A DNA stretch of 64,000 bases from an uncultured Lachnospiraceae bacterium (GCA_910578345.1 CAJTRA010000003.1:186001-250000); one strand, 5' to 3'; positions 43,452 through 52,247 are shown, counted from the first letter of the stretch. Notes: generated by a model from the letters alone, not told the origin. Translations and numbers: made by a program.

Positions 43452-43625
43452 CTACATCTGTTTCCTGACGACCAGATACTCATTATCCAGTTGATAGAAT
43501 GAACAGGAAAAATTGCCTCCCCGCAGGAAACGCACCATATCATCTTCGTCCAGGTCTACCATACAGACATAGCATTCGTAGTCTTCATCATACTGATAGT
43601 TACTACAGGTATCACAACTACTCAT
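43452..43625 (-). CDS. small Cys-containing protein (DUF6472-like), 57 aa
   Basis: A frame from ATG 43625 (GGAAG upstream) encodes MSSCDTCSNYQYDEDYECYV and ends ...NEYLVVRKQM at 43452. CxxC at residues 4-7, Cys18 and Cys21, and Cys41 could bind zinc or a cluster. The acidic DLDEDDMVRF and the RKQM end match a small family that I recall in Lachnospiraceae (DUF6472), function unknown. It lies 18 bp after the next gene and is probably co-transcribed with it. Confidence 0.8.
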   Translation of the reverse strand: MSSCDTCSNYQYDEDYECYVCMVDLDEDDMVRFLRGGNFSCSFYQLDNEYLVVRKQM

Positions 43626-43643
43626 CTTCCTTTACACTTCTTT

Positions 43644-43934
43644 CTAATAAAAGGTCTTGTCCACTCTGCGGTTGACGAACTTGATCTTCCCCCTGATCTC
43701 GTCTTCCAATTCCTGGAGCGCCTCGTCAGCTGTCTCCTTCTGCAGTTGGTTTACACAAAAAATACAGGCGCCGAACTTATCATTTGAAAAAAGCTTCGGC
43801 TTCTCCCATTTTACAAAATAAGAAACTCTGTGTTTGAGCAGTAACTTCTCTATCTTCTCCTTCGTAGAAAGATCGGTCACCTGACACCACTCCAGTTCAT
43901 TATGCACTTTCACTTTCTGATATGCCGTCTCCAT
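43644..43934 (-). CDS. unrecognised small protein, 96 aa
   Basis: I do not recognise the family. ATG 43934 (METAYQKVKVHNELEWCQ) follows GGAGG; the extra nine residues of the longer frame are not supported. The protein is soluble, with CIFCVN at about residues 63-68 and a charged helical C-terminus (ADEALQELEDEIRGKIKF). It is the first gene of a two-gene unit with the small Cys protein, divergent from metA. Confidence 0.75.
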   Translation of the reverse strand: METAYQKVKVHNELEWCQVTDLSTKEKIEKLLLKHRVSYFVKWEKPKLFSNDKFGACIFCVNQLQKETADEALQELEDEIRGKIKFVNRRVDKTFY

Positions 43935-43978
43935 GATCGCCCTCCGTATCTTTCCGGTCAAAACCGTGGTTCTTATCT

Positions 43979-44039
43979 ATTATAGCCTATTTTGTATCAT
44001 TGTGCAATTATTGCATGAAGGCTTTTTTTGTGGTATATA
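43979..44039. promoter_or_regulatory. back-to-back promoters of metA and the small-gene pair
   Basis: Minus strand: TTGCAC (44007-44002), 17 bp and TATAAT (43984-43979). Plus strand: TTGCAT (44011-44016), 17 bp and TATATA (44034-44039). The two -35 boxes are the arms of a 13-bp palindrome TGCAATTATTGCA (44003-44015). I see no SAM riboswitch in the short metA leader. Confidence 0.75.
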
Positions 44040-44090
44040 TATGATAAACGACATACCATAACTATCATGAAAGTGCGAGGAATAATTATC

Positions 44091-45008
44091 ATGCCCATCA
44101 AAGTAGCTGACTCTTTACCGGCAACGGCCACACTGGAGAAAGAAAATATTTTCGTAATGACGGAATACCGTGCCATGCACCAGGATATCCGTCCCCTGGA
44201 CGTATTGATTCTCAATCTGATGCCTACCAAGATCGTGACGGAGACGCAGCTTCTTCGCAAGCTTTCCAATACCCCTCTTCAAGTAAATGTAGAATTCCTG
44301 CAGACTGCCAGTTACATACCCCAGCACACCGATTCCAACCATCTGGAATCCTTCTACACCACTTTCGACCAGGTGAAAGACCGTAAATACGACGGCATGA
44401 TTATCACCGGCGCTCCGTTGGACTATGTGCGGTTTGAGGATGTCACTTACTGGGATGAACTGTGCACTATCATGGCATGGGGCAAGAAGCACGTTCACTG
44501 TACCCTGCACCTGTGCTGGGGCGCTTTTGCCGGCCTCTACTATCTCTATGGCCTGGACCGCTATGATTTAGATACCAAACTCTCCGGCGTGTATGCTCAT
44601 AAGATCATCAAGAAGAATTCTCCCCTGTTCCGGGGATTTGATGATATCTTCTACGCGCCGCAATCCCGCGCAATGGGGATCACTGCGGAGAAGATCGCCT
44701 CCGTGCCGGACCTGGAGCTGATGGCTGTTTCTGATGAAGCAGGCGTCGCCATCGTCAAGACGACCGACAGCCGCCACTTCTTCGTCACCTGCCATCCGGA
44801 ATATGATGCGGATACCCTGGCGCAGGAATATTTCAGGGATCTGAACAAAGGCATGAATCCCTCCATCCCAGCCAATTATTTCCCGGATGACAACCCGGAG
44901 AATCCTCCCATTGTCAACTGGCGCTCTACGGGGCAGTTATTGTATTCCAACTGGTTGAATTACTATGTGTATCAGACGACGCCGTATGATATCCGGACGA
45001 TTGAGTAA
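44091..45008 (+). CDS. metA: homoserine O-acyltransferase (MetA family) with Asp111
   Basis: MetA acylates homoserine at the start of methionine synthesis. It belongs to the class I glutamine amidotransferase-like fold. Numbered from ATG 44091 (MPIKVADSLPATATLEKENI, behind GAGGA), Cys142 (HLCWGAF), His235 and Glu237 (CHPEYD) match the E. coli catalytic triad exactly. Residue 111 in TGAPLDYVRFEDV is Asp. From established work, Gly111 gives succinyl-CoA use and Glu111 gives acetyl-CoA use. Asp is unusual, and I would guess acetyl-CoA, since it is acidic like Glu. The 305-aa length is normal. Confidence 0.95.
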   Translation: MPIKVADSLPATATLEKENIFVMTEYRAMHQDIRPLDVLILNLMPTKIVTETQLLRKLSNTPLQVNVEFLQTASYIPQHTDSNHLESFYTTFDQVKDRKYDGMIITGAPLDYVRFEDVTYWDELCTIMAWGKKHVHCTLHLCWGAFAGLYYLYGLDRYDLDTKLSGVYAHKIIKKNSPLFRGFDDIFYAPQSRAMGITAEKIASVPDLELMAVSDEAGVAIVKTTDSRHFFVTCHPEYDADTLAQEYFRDLNKGMNPSIPANYFPDDNPENPPIVNWRSTGQLLYSNWLNYYVYQTTPYDIRTIE

Positions 45009-45026
45009 GTTTGCACTTATTTTTCC

Positions 45027-46001
45027 TTATTCCCTATAATATTTCTCGACGATCTCCTCGATCGACGGTTCCTTGATTCTGATATCTTCCACCAGATAAC
45101 TCTGTAACACCGTCTCGATAATCTTCGTCGGTAAGATCTCTTCGTTTCTGTAAAAGGCCGTAAAGCTGCCCTCCTGTGCTTTCCACTTCTCCACGCCGGG
45201 CAGTTCTATGTCCTCCCGAAACGGTATCTTACATAAGAATTCCACCGCGTGAAACCCCTCAAAGTTCTTCCGCACTTCCTGCAATTCTCCGTCCACGATG
45301 ATCTCGCCGTGGTTGATCAGGATGATCCTGTCGCATACCTCCTCAATATCGCGCAGATCATGGGTCGTCAGCAGAATCGTCGTATTCCTCTCCTGATTGA
45401 TTCTGCGGATCATTTCCCGGATCTGCTTCTTGACTACGAGATCCAGCCCGATTGTCGGTTCATCTAGAAACAGCAGCGCCGGATCATGGAGCAGCGCCGC
45501 ACAAAGTTCCGCCCGCATACGCTGTCCCAGCGATAACTGCCGCACCGGCTGATGCAGAAACTCTTTCATCTGCAGACATTCTGTATAGGATTCCAGATTC
45601 CTGTCATAAGTCTTATCCGGTATCTTATAGATCTTTTTCAGCAGCGTATACGTATCGATCACCGGCAGATCCCACCATAACTGTGATTTCTGGCCAAAGA
45701 CAGCCCCGATCTGCTTCGCATTTTCCCTGCGATATTTATATGGCTCTCTTCCAAGAACCTCCACATTTCCTGCCGTCGGATGCAGGATCCCCGCCAGCAT
45801 CTTGATCGTCGTGGACTTGCCCGCCCCGTTGGGCCCGATAAAGCCCACTGTCTCTCCCTCGCCGATCTCAAACGAAATATTCTTTACCGCATAGATCGTC
45901 TTATGACTGTGCAGTCCCGGCAGGTAACGCCTTACGCGCTTCTTGGCGACAGTATAGTTTCTGCTCAGGCTGCTTGCCTGTATGATCTTCCTCATGTCCA
46001 T
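45027..46001 (-). CDS. ABC exporter ATPase, canonical subunit
   Basis: A 324-residue ABC ATPase with Walker A GPNGAGKST (about 52-60), Q-loop AVFGQKSQLWW, signature LSLGQ, Walker B LLFLDEPTIGLD and an intact H-loop His (ILLTTHDLRD). The C-terminal about 90 residues are an extra beta-rich domain as in ABC-2-type exporters. ATG 46001 (MDMRKIIQASSL) follows AAGGAG. It is the last gene of a four-gene unit with two permeases and a second, divergent ATPase. Substrate unknown. Confidence 0.9.
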   Translation of the reverse strand: MDMRKIIQASSLSRNYTVAKKRVRRYLPGLHSHKTIYAVKNISFEIGEGETVGFIGPNGAGKSTTIKMLAGILHPTAGNVEVLGREPYKYRRENAKQIGAVFGQKSQLWWDLPVIDTYTLLKKIYKIPDKTYDRNLESYTECLQMKEFLHQPVRQLSLGQRMRAELCAALLHDPALLFLDEPTIGLDLVVKKQIREMIRRINQERNTTILLTTHDLRDIEEVCDRIILINHGEIIVDGELQEVRKNFEGFHAVEFLCKIPFREDIELPGVEKWKAQEGSFTAFYRNEEILPTKIIETVLQSYLVEDIRIKEPSIEEIVEKYYRE

Positions 46002-46049
46002 ACTTCTCCTTACTTCTTCCAGATTGCTCATCCGCTCCCTGTGCGGCAT

Positions 46050-46853
46050 TCAGCCGCCGGCTCCTGTATACCGCCTTAACCCCATCCGAAACACTCCCAT
46101 CGCCAGCAGGAACCACAGCACCCCCACAAACGGCGCGGCCAGGCCAAGCGCCGTCTCGTACCCGCTCACACGCTTTCCGGTGATGAACATCATCGGATAA
46201 TAATTGATAAACGCCCACGGCAGCACGAAAGTCAGAAAGATCCGCAGCGCTTTCGGGTACAGCATAAGCGGATAGTTTGTCAGGCCGCGCAGGTCATAGA
46301 ACAGCATGTCGATCAGCGCACTGGATTTCATCGTCCAAAAGCTGAACGCCCCGAATAGGATCATGGAACCTGTCTGCATGAAAATGCCTCCAAGAATTGC
46401 CAGCGCAAGATAGATTCCCATCTGCAGGTTTAACATTTCTGCCTTTTCGGCAAACGCCGCGCACAGGAAGATGACGGTGACAACGATCTGCCCCAGGAAA
46501 GTATCGCCGAATCTCTGGAAAATCATCTGCCGGATCAATCCCTGTGGACGCAGTAGCATGATATCCAGCTGCCCGCTGATGATCAGATCCTCCAGCGAAT
46601 ACACACTATACCAGACCAGCGTCCCGGAGATTGCATAAGTGAGCAGCGACAGCCCATACAGGATCGACAGATCTGAGAAGTCCCATCCTCCCAGATCCTC
46701 CACACCGTTCACCAACACCCAATAGCTCATATAGGTAATAAAGTAGCAGTAAAAATTTGAAGCCATCCCAAGAACAAAACTCGTCTTATATTCTGCACGT
46801 GATCTGAAAAACGTCTTGATATAGACAAAATAAGTCAATAAAAAATCTCTCAC
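46050..46853 (-). CDS. ABC-2-type permease (DUF990-like)
   Basis: A 267-residue protein with six hydrophobic segments, a short N-terminal cytoplasmic stretch (MRDFLLTYFVYIKTFFRSRAEYKTSF) and the family-typical IISGQLDIMLLRPQG loop between segments 2 and 3. This matches the ABC2_membrane_6 (DUF990) group, which normally works as a pair of different permeases with an ATPase. The ATPase gene follows directly. Confidence 0.87.
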   Translation of the reverse strand: MRDFLLTYFVYIKTFFRSRAEYKTSFVLGMASNFYCYFITYMSYWVLVNGVEDLGGWDFSDLSILYGLSLLTYAISGTLVWYSVYSLEDLIISGQLDIMLLRPQGLIRQMIFQRFGDTFLGQIVVTVIFLCAAFAEKAEMLNLQMGIYLALAILGGIFMQTGSMILFGAFSFWTMKSSALIDMLFYDLRGLTNYPLMLYPKALRIFLTFVLPWAFINYYPMMFITGKRVSGYETALGLAAPFVGVLWFLLAMGVFRMGLRRYTGAGG

Positions 46854-46913
46854 CGTTCTTACATCCTCCTGCGATCCAATTGACAGTCCGCATGTAACCT
46901 GCTCTGTCCTGCC

Positions 46914-47684
46914 TCATCCACCCTGTACGACACAATGCAGCAGCGCTTTCCGGTACACCAGCGCCACTACCACCGCCATCCCAATATCCCACACAACCAG
47001 TATCGCGAAGTTCCATCCAATATCTGCACACCCGCTTCCTTTTAAAATCAATTCGATCGGAAAAGAGTACAGATACTGAAAAGGCATCAGCCGCACCGGC
47101 ATCTGCATCCACGCAGGAAACAATGCGATTGGAATAAAGCTGCCTGAGAAAAACCGTATTGTATCATTCATCAATCTTCCGAAAGGCCATATCTCGTAAA
47201 ACCGAAAGGCAAGAAAGCCGATCACTGTAAACACCATCATATAAAACAAAAAGGCAAGAAAAACGGCGGCGGCTCCAAGCAGCGCATATCTTACATCAAT
47301 CTTTCTGATCTGTTCCCGAAAGAAATAGAAAAGCACAATACCTGTGGGAATTCCTCTCACAATCACTTCCGCCGCCGTTTCCCCGGCCGCTTCCATGAAA
47401 TGTAATCTTAAGAAACTAACCGGACGCAGCAGATCCACTGCGAAGGTTCCCTTATAGACTTTATCTGCAACACAGTCGGCATATCGTGAAGAATAGAGCA
47501 AAGAGATCAGACTGGACAAAACGACGTAGGCAGTCATATATTGCTGCATTTCCCCATCCTCCAGATAAATATACCACCACATAAGAACGATAGAAAAAGC
47601 AGATACCAAGCTTCCCATAATACAGAATAGGTTATGCCATCTGTAATGCAGCATTTTTTTCATGGAAATGCTAAAATAGCTCAT
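46914..47684 (-). CDS. ABC-2-type permease (DUF990-like), second subunit
   Basis: A 256-residue permease with six predicted membrane segments and the loop KGTFAVDLLRPVSFLRLHF, the counterpart of the LLRP loop in the other permease. ATG 47684 (MSYFSISMKKMLHYRW) follows AAAGGAGGG; the longer frame from 47738 is unsupported. It probably pairs with the 46050-46853 protein to form the pore. Confidence 0.87.
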   Translation of the reverse strand: MSYFSISMKKMLHYRWHNLFCIMGSLVSAFSIVLMWWYIYLEDGEMQQYMTAYVVLSSLISLLYSSRYADCVADKVYKGTFAVDLLRPVSFLRLHFMEAAGETAAEVIVRGIPTGIVLFYFFREQIRKIDVRYALLGAAAVFLAFLFYMMVFTVIGFLAFRFYEIWPFGRLMNDTIRFFSGSFIPIALFPAWMQMPVRLMPFQYLYSFPIELILKGSGCADIGWNFAILVVWDIGMAVVVALVYRKALLHCVVQGG

Positions 47685-47759
47685 TCCTGCGCCCTCCTTT
47701 CTTCGCTTTTCTCTGACCAGGCTGCTTTTCCTTGTCAAACTCTGCCCGGTTTCGGACAG

Positions 47760-48671
47760 TCACAAGATAGACCCGGTCGAATTGCCGGCAAAATCACCGC
47801 GCAAAATCACATCCTCCAGCCTGGGCCTGGTGATGTTCATCTCTACAATAACCGTCTGCGCCGCTATATGGTTGACGATCTCCAACGCCGATATGACATT
47901 CTCGTTATAGCAAAATTTCATCCTGTTACGGTTGATGCTGTACTCGATCAGTGGAAGATCCTCCAGGTCCGGCAGTCTCCCGTGATAAACAATCTCCATC
48001 GCATTGACCGGCGCGTAGCGCCGCATAAGCTGCTCTCTGCTCCCATAATACAGAAGCCGTCCCACATCCAGCAGAAGGATTCTGTCACAGGATCTCTCGA
48101 TTTCCGTCATATTTTCGGAAGCCAGCAGGATGGAAGACCCTTTTTCTTTCTTCTTTTGCAACAACTCCAGAAAGACCTGTTTCCCTGATTCATCCAGTCC
48201 TACTGCCGGTTCATCCAACAGGATCAATTCGGCATCGCCAAGCACCGTCACTGCCAGCTCCGCACGCCTTCTCTGCCCCAAAGACAACTGTCGGATTTCT
48301 GTCTCCTCATACTCCCGAAACCCCAGACATTCGGCAAGCTGTTCATATTCCTTCCAGAATGCCTCCTGATCCAGCCGGTAAACCGACTGCAGTTTCCGAA
48401 ATTCATCCACAATGGTATTCTCCTCCCGAAACGGCATATGTTCTGCAGAGAAAAAGCGGATGGCAGAAGCGATCTGTCTGCGTCTTTTCACAGGGCTTTG
48501 CAGAAATGTCCTGACCTTCCCTTTCTCACAGGCAAGCAGTCCGCAGGCAAGCTTTAGGAGTGTCGTCTTCCCGGATCCACTCCTTCCAATCACACCTACA
48601 ATCATACCTTCTGGAATACAGAAGCTGATATCGGACAGTCTGAATTTACTGACATTCTCAAAACTTACCAT
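47760..48671 (-). CDS. ABC exporter ATPase with altered H-loop
   Basis: A 303-residue ABC ATPase with Walker A GRSGSGKTT (about 28-36), signature LSLGQ and Walker B LILLDEPAVGLD, all normal. The H-loop position reads ILLASENMTEIE, with Glu where ABC ATPases carry His (compare THD in the partner). The Q-loop region (AIRFFSAEHMP) also looks unusual. I infer a heterodimer with the 45027-46001 subunit in which one ATP site is degenerate. ATG 48671 (MVSFENVSKFRLSD) follows GGAGGG. Confidence 0.85.
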   Translation of the reverse strand: MVSFENVSKFRLSDISFCIPEGMIVGVIGRSGSGKTTLLKLACGLLACEKGKVRTFLQSPVKRRRQIASAIRFFSAEHMPFREENTIVDEFRKLQSVYRLDQEAFWKEYEQLAECLGFREYEETEIRQLSLGQRRRAELAVTVLGDAELILLDEPAVGLDESGKQVFLELLQKKKEKGSSILLASENMTEIERSCDRILLLDVGRLLYYGSREQLMRRYAPVNAMEIVYHGRLPDLEDLPLIEYSINRNRMKFCYNENVISALEIVNHIAAQTVIVEMNITRPRLEDVILRGDFAGNSTGSIL

Positions 48672-48699
48672 AAGCCCTCCGCGCCTGTCTTTGTCCCTT

Positions 48700-48747
48700 A
48701 ACAAAAAGATATCCCTTATAATATTCCATTACAAGGGATTGTGACAA
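48700..48747 (-). terminator. hairpin between kinase and exporter genes, overlapping a possible promoter
   Basis: On the minus strand ATCCCTTGTAAT-5-ATTATAAGGGAT (48739-48711) is followed by ATCTTTTTGTT, a terminator-like structure just after the kinase stop. The same bases could carry TTGTCA (48747-48742), 18 bp, TATTAT (48723-48718), a promoter for the exporter. Confidence 0.55.
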
Positions 48748-48754
48748 ACAGCCT

Positions 48755-49489
48755 CTATGCAGGGATAAAAACCGCAACACAGAAAAAACCGTCCATTTCA
48801 TATACATCATACATACCGTGATAATTCTCTACAATTTCCTTTATTCTCAGGATCCCGATACCGTGCATATCGTCTTCCGCCTCTTTCGTGGAGAGCAGAT
48901 CCGGGTTCTCCCGCAGCACGGAATCCGCGATCTTATTTTTCACGCAGATCGTCTCATATCCCTGTTTCTTCGTGATCCGCAGTTCCAGTTCCCTGTCTCT
49001 TTCTTCTTCCCGAAGACTCGCTTCAATCGCGTTATCCAGCAGATTGCCTAACAATGCGGCAAAATCCAGGCTACTCATGGCGGCAAAGGAAAGATTCTCG
49101 ATCTCCGCCTTGATCCCGATCCCCTGCTCCCTCGCATACTGGAGCTTCTCGTTAATGATATGGTTCAGCAGCGTGTTCCCCGTCTCGATATAGCTGTGCA
49201 TCGCATTCAGTTTATCCAGAATCTCTGAGGCATACGCCCTGGCCTCATCGTAATTCCCGGAGGCCAGATAGGAGGAAAGCACCATCAGATGATTCTTCAT
49301 ATCGTGTTTCAGCCTCCTGCCGCTTTGGTGCAGGGCGTATACCTCTTGTCTCTGCTGTGCTTCCTCTGCCAGTTCTTCCTTCATCTGCCGGTACTGGTAG
49401 ACCAGCTCTGAATGCTCCTCATATAACCTGGCATAACGACGATCCAACTCTTCATATTGTTGTTTTAGCTGTCCGTATCGACTCATCAT
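48755..49489 (-). CDS. GHKL-type sensor histidine kinase without membrane domain
   Basis: A 244-residue kinase beginning with a coiled coil (about 5-55), then the phospho-acceptor RLKHDMKNH (His62) and a GHKL ATPase domain: N-box NLLDNAIEAS, G-box GIGILRIKEIVENYHG. AgrC/NatK-type kinases carry five to seven membrane segments before this point; here there is none, and only 63 bp separate the gene from the response regulator, so nothing was simply missed upstream. An in-frame stop lies three codons upstream. The start (two ATGs, 49489/49486) has a poor ribosome site. It probably senses a cytoplasmic or partner-protein signal. Confidence 0.87.
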   Translation of the reverse strand: MMSRYGQLKQQYEELDRRYARLYEEHSELVYQYRQMKEELAEEAQQRQEVYALHQSGRRLKHDMKNHLMVLSSYLASGNYDEARAYASEILDKLNAMHSYIETGNTLLNHIINEKLQYAREQGIGIKAEIENLSFAAMSSLDFAALLGNLLDNAIEASLREEERDRELELRITKKQGYETICVKNKIADSVLRENPDLLSTKEAEDDMHGIGILRIKEIVENYHGMYDVYEMDGFFCVAVFIPA

Positions 49490-49552
49490 CGCATTTCATG
49501 TCCATATCCATCTTTGTTTTTCTTGATCAAGTTACCTGAACGCTGTTACGCC

Positions 49553-50251
49553 CTATCGCATCAGTGTTCTCATATATCGCAGGATCTCCCGCTTCGCCGC
49601 CTCTGCGTACTTCTCTCCCAGCGGCAGCCGCTCCCCATTCACCAGCTCCAGCTCGTCCCTGCCGACCACACGCACCGCAGCCCTGTTCACCAGAAATCCC
49701 TTATGAACCCGCAGGAAACCATCTTCCCTCAACTGCTCCTCCACCGAAAGGATGGTGCTGCGGAAATGATACTGACCCGACAAGCCGCATAGTTTCAGAT
49801 AATTTCCATCCGCCTCAAAGTACAGGATATCCGACAGCAAGAGCGCCGTCTCCTGCCCATTCATGCGAAAACAGAAATGCTTCGTGCGAAAGCGCAGTTC
49901 TTTTTTACAGTCTTCCAAAACGGTACGGATCTCGCTGTCAAAATATTTCTTGCGGATAAAACCAAACGGATGGTACTGGAAACTTTCATACACAAGCTCA
50001 TCATGATTCGTCACAAATACGAGCAAGGGCTTGTGCTCCAGATGATTCAGGCTGTAAGCGATGTCCATCCCGCTGATCCCCGGCATATCGATATCCAGAA
50101 ACAAAAGATCGCAGGCGTTCTTTGTAAGAGCGGATTGCAGCGCTTCTCCCTCATGGAAACTTTCCACCGTGCTTTCCGGCTGATTCTTTTTGACCGCCGC
50201 GGCGATTCTGTGCAGAATCTCCATCTCATCATCACAGACATAGATCAACAT
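49553..50251 (-). CDS. LytTR-family response regulator
   Basis: A 232-residue regulator with a CheY-like receiver (phospho-acceptor Asp53 in LFLDIDMPG, Lys near residue 103) and a C-terminal LytTR DNA-binding domain (about 130-232, DILYFEADGNYLKLCG ... FLRVHKGFLVN). LytTR proteins bind pairs of direct repeats about 21 bp apart. ATG 50251 follows CAGGAAAACA. It is encoded ahead of the soluble kinase and the exporter. Confidence 0.93.
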   Translation of the reverse strand: MLIYVCDDEMEILHRIAAAVKKNQPESTVESFHEGEALQSALTKNACDLLFLDIDMPGISGMDIAYSLNHLEHKPLLVFVTNHDELVYESFQYHPFGFIRKKYFDSEIRTVLEDCKKELRFRTKHFCFRMNGQETALLLSDILYFEADGNYLKLCGLSGQYHFRSTILSVEEQLREDGFLRVHKGFLVNRAAVRVVGRDELELVNGERLPLGEKYAEAAKREILRYMRTLMR

Positions 50252-50288
50252 TGTTTTCCTGCTTTCTCCCTCAACGATGCCTTTCTCT

Positions 50289-52247
50289 TTACAGATACTC
50301 CTCCATAAAACTCTTTTCCGAAAGGATTCGGACGCCTAATTCTTTCGCCTTTTTATTCTTAGAGGACTGTGAGGCAGTATCGTTGTTAATCAAACAGACG
50401 GTCTTGCCGGTAACACTCCCCGTCACTTTTCCGCCCCTGGCTTCAATGGTTGCTTTCAGTGCATTGCGGTTTTCATAGTATTCCAGGCTTCCAGTGATCA
50501 CGAAGGACATTCCTGCCAGCGTCTGGCCCTCCTCTTCCACGGTTTCTTCCGCTAACTGCAATTCCTGCAGCAGACGATCCAGTTGTTTCATCTTATCCGG
50601 TTGATGGAAAAAGTCATAGATACCGGCAGCAATCACTTCCCCGACCCCATCGACATTACTCAATTCCTCCACCTCTGCCTGGCGGATCGCATCCAAAGAA
50701 AACCGGAAGTGTCTGCACAGAAGTTTTGCATTGGCTACCCCCACGTTGTCAATTCCCAGCCCATACAGGACTCTTGCCAGTGTCGTATGTCTTGCCCGCT
50801 CAATGCTTTCCATCAAGTTCCTGTAGGACTTCTCTCCAAATCCCTCCATCTGCGTGATCTCTTCCTCATACTGTCCCAGCCTGAAAAGATCGGCAAACTC
50901 GTGCAGAAATCCCCGCGCCAGAAATTTCTCCAGGGTAGATTCCGACAATCCGTCCACATTCAGGGCGTCCCTGCTCACAAACAGCGTAAACGACTTGATC
51001 TTCTTCGCATCACATTCCGGGTTATTGCAGTACAACGACTGTACATCATTGACCTGTCTAATCTGCGTCGGCTGCCCGCATACCGGACACGCGAAAGGAA
51101 TCTCAAGCGTATCGCTCTGCGTCAGATTCTCTGCAATCTGCGGAATGATCATATTCGCCTTATAGACCGTAATCCGGTCTCCAATCCCAAGTTTTAATCC
51201 TCTCACAATGCTGATATTATGCACGGAAGCCCTGCTGACAGTCGTTCCTTCCAGCTCCACCGGCTCAAAAACCGCTACCGGATTAATCAGGCCGGTACGG
51301 CTGGCGCTCCACTCCATCTTAAGTAAGACTGTCTCCCGCAGTTCATCCGCCCACTTAAAGGCGATGGAATCCCGCGGAAATTTGGCTGTTCTGCCCAGGG
51401 ACTGTCCGTAAGCGATATCATTGTAGGTCAATACCAGACCGTCTGAAGGGATGTCATATGTCTGGATCTTATTCTCGAAAGACTCTATTTCCCCCAGGAT
51501 CGTGTCGGGATCGACAATACTGTGCTCCACGACATCAAATCCCTGTTCTTTCAAAAACGCAAACTGCTCTGAACGCAGCAGCATGTTATCTGTTCCTTCT
51601 GCTCTCACAAGGCTGAAAGCATAAAACCTGACATTGCGGCCGGCTGTGATCTCATTATTTAACTGCCTTACAGAACCACTGCACAGATTTCTCGGATTCT
51701 TATATTTCGCCTCAGCTTCCTCGATCTTGCTGTTGATCCGTTCGAATTCTTTGTAACTGATCACGGCTTCCCCGCGCAGAATCATCTCCCCGCGATAGGG
51801 AATCGACAGCGGAACATTCTGAAAGACCCGCGCATTGTTAGTGATCACTTCACCGACTTCTCCATTGCCTCTTGTGACAGCCTTGACTAATTTCCCTTCT
51901 ACATAGGTCAGAACGATCGTCAAGCCATCTAACTTCCAGGAAAGAACCCCCTCTTTTCCATTCAGCCAATCCTGCAATTCCTCTCTGCTCTTTGTCTTCG
52001 CCAGCGAAAGCATGGGCCGTTCATGCCTCTCCTTCGGAAGCTCCTCCACAGCCTCATATCCAACCTGTACAGTAGGACTGTTTGCAAGTATTACACCTGT
52101 TATCTTTTCTAATTCCACCAGCTCGTCATACAGGCGGTCATATTCATAATTGCTCATGATCTCCGTATCCTGCGCATAGTAAGCCTTTGCTGCACGGTTT
52201 AATACTTCGACCAATTCTTTCATACGGTTTCTATTTGTTTCTTCCAT
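50289..52247 (-). CDS. ligA: NAD-dependent DNA ligase
   Basis: LigA seals DNA nicks during replication and repair using NAD. Domains in order: Ia, adenylation domain with the catalytic lysine in KLDG (Lys105), OB fold, a four-Cys zinc finger (CPVCG...CNNPEC, about 390-415), helix-hairpin-helix repeats and a C-terminal BRCT (from about 575, GMSFVITGSLE). The length of 652 aa is near the family norm. ATG 52247 has AAAGGGGG far upstream; an internal ATG (52223) is a weaker alternative. Confidence 0.97.
   Translation of the reverse strand: MEETNRNRMKELVEVLNRAAKAYYAQDTEIMSNYEYDRLYDELVELEKITGVILANSPTVQVGYEAVEELPKERHERPMLSLAKTKSREELQDWLNGKEGVLSWKLDGLTIVLTYVEGKLVKAVTRGNGEVGEVITNNARVFQNVPLSIPYRGEMILRGEAVISYKEFERINSKIEEAEAKYKNPRNLCSGSVRQLNNEITAGRNVRFYAFSLVRAEGTDNMLLRSEQFAFLKEQGFDVVEHSIVDPDTILGEIESFENKIQTYDIPSDGLVLTYNDIAYGQSLGRTAKFPRDSIAFKWADELRETVLLKMEWSASRTGLINPVAVFEPVELEGTTVSRASVHNISIVRGLKLGIGDRITVYKANMIIPQIAENLTQSDTLEIPFACPVCGQPTQIRQVNDVQSLYCNNPECDAKKIKSFTLFVSRDALNVDGLSESTLEKFLARGFLHEFADLFRLGQYEEEITQMEGFGEKSYRNLMESIERARHTTLARVLYGLGIDNVGVANAKLLCRHFRFSLDAIRQAEVEELSNVDGVGEVIAAGIYDFFHQPDKMKQLDRLLQELQLAEETVEEEGQTLAGMSFVITGSLEYYENRNALKATIEARGGKVTGSVTGKTVCLINNDTASQSSKNKKAKELGVRILSEKSFMEEYL

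Noticed and set aside
44028..44090. Longer N-terminus of metA
   Set aside because: It would overlap the promoter -10, and the start at 44091 gives exact register with known MetA catalytic numbering.
43935..44090. SAM riboswitch upstream of metA
   Set aside because: The leader is too short and no S-box motif is present on either strand.
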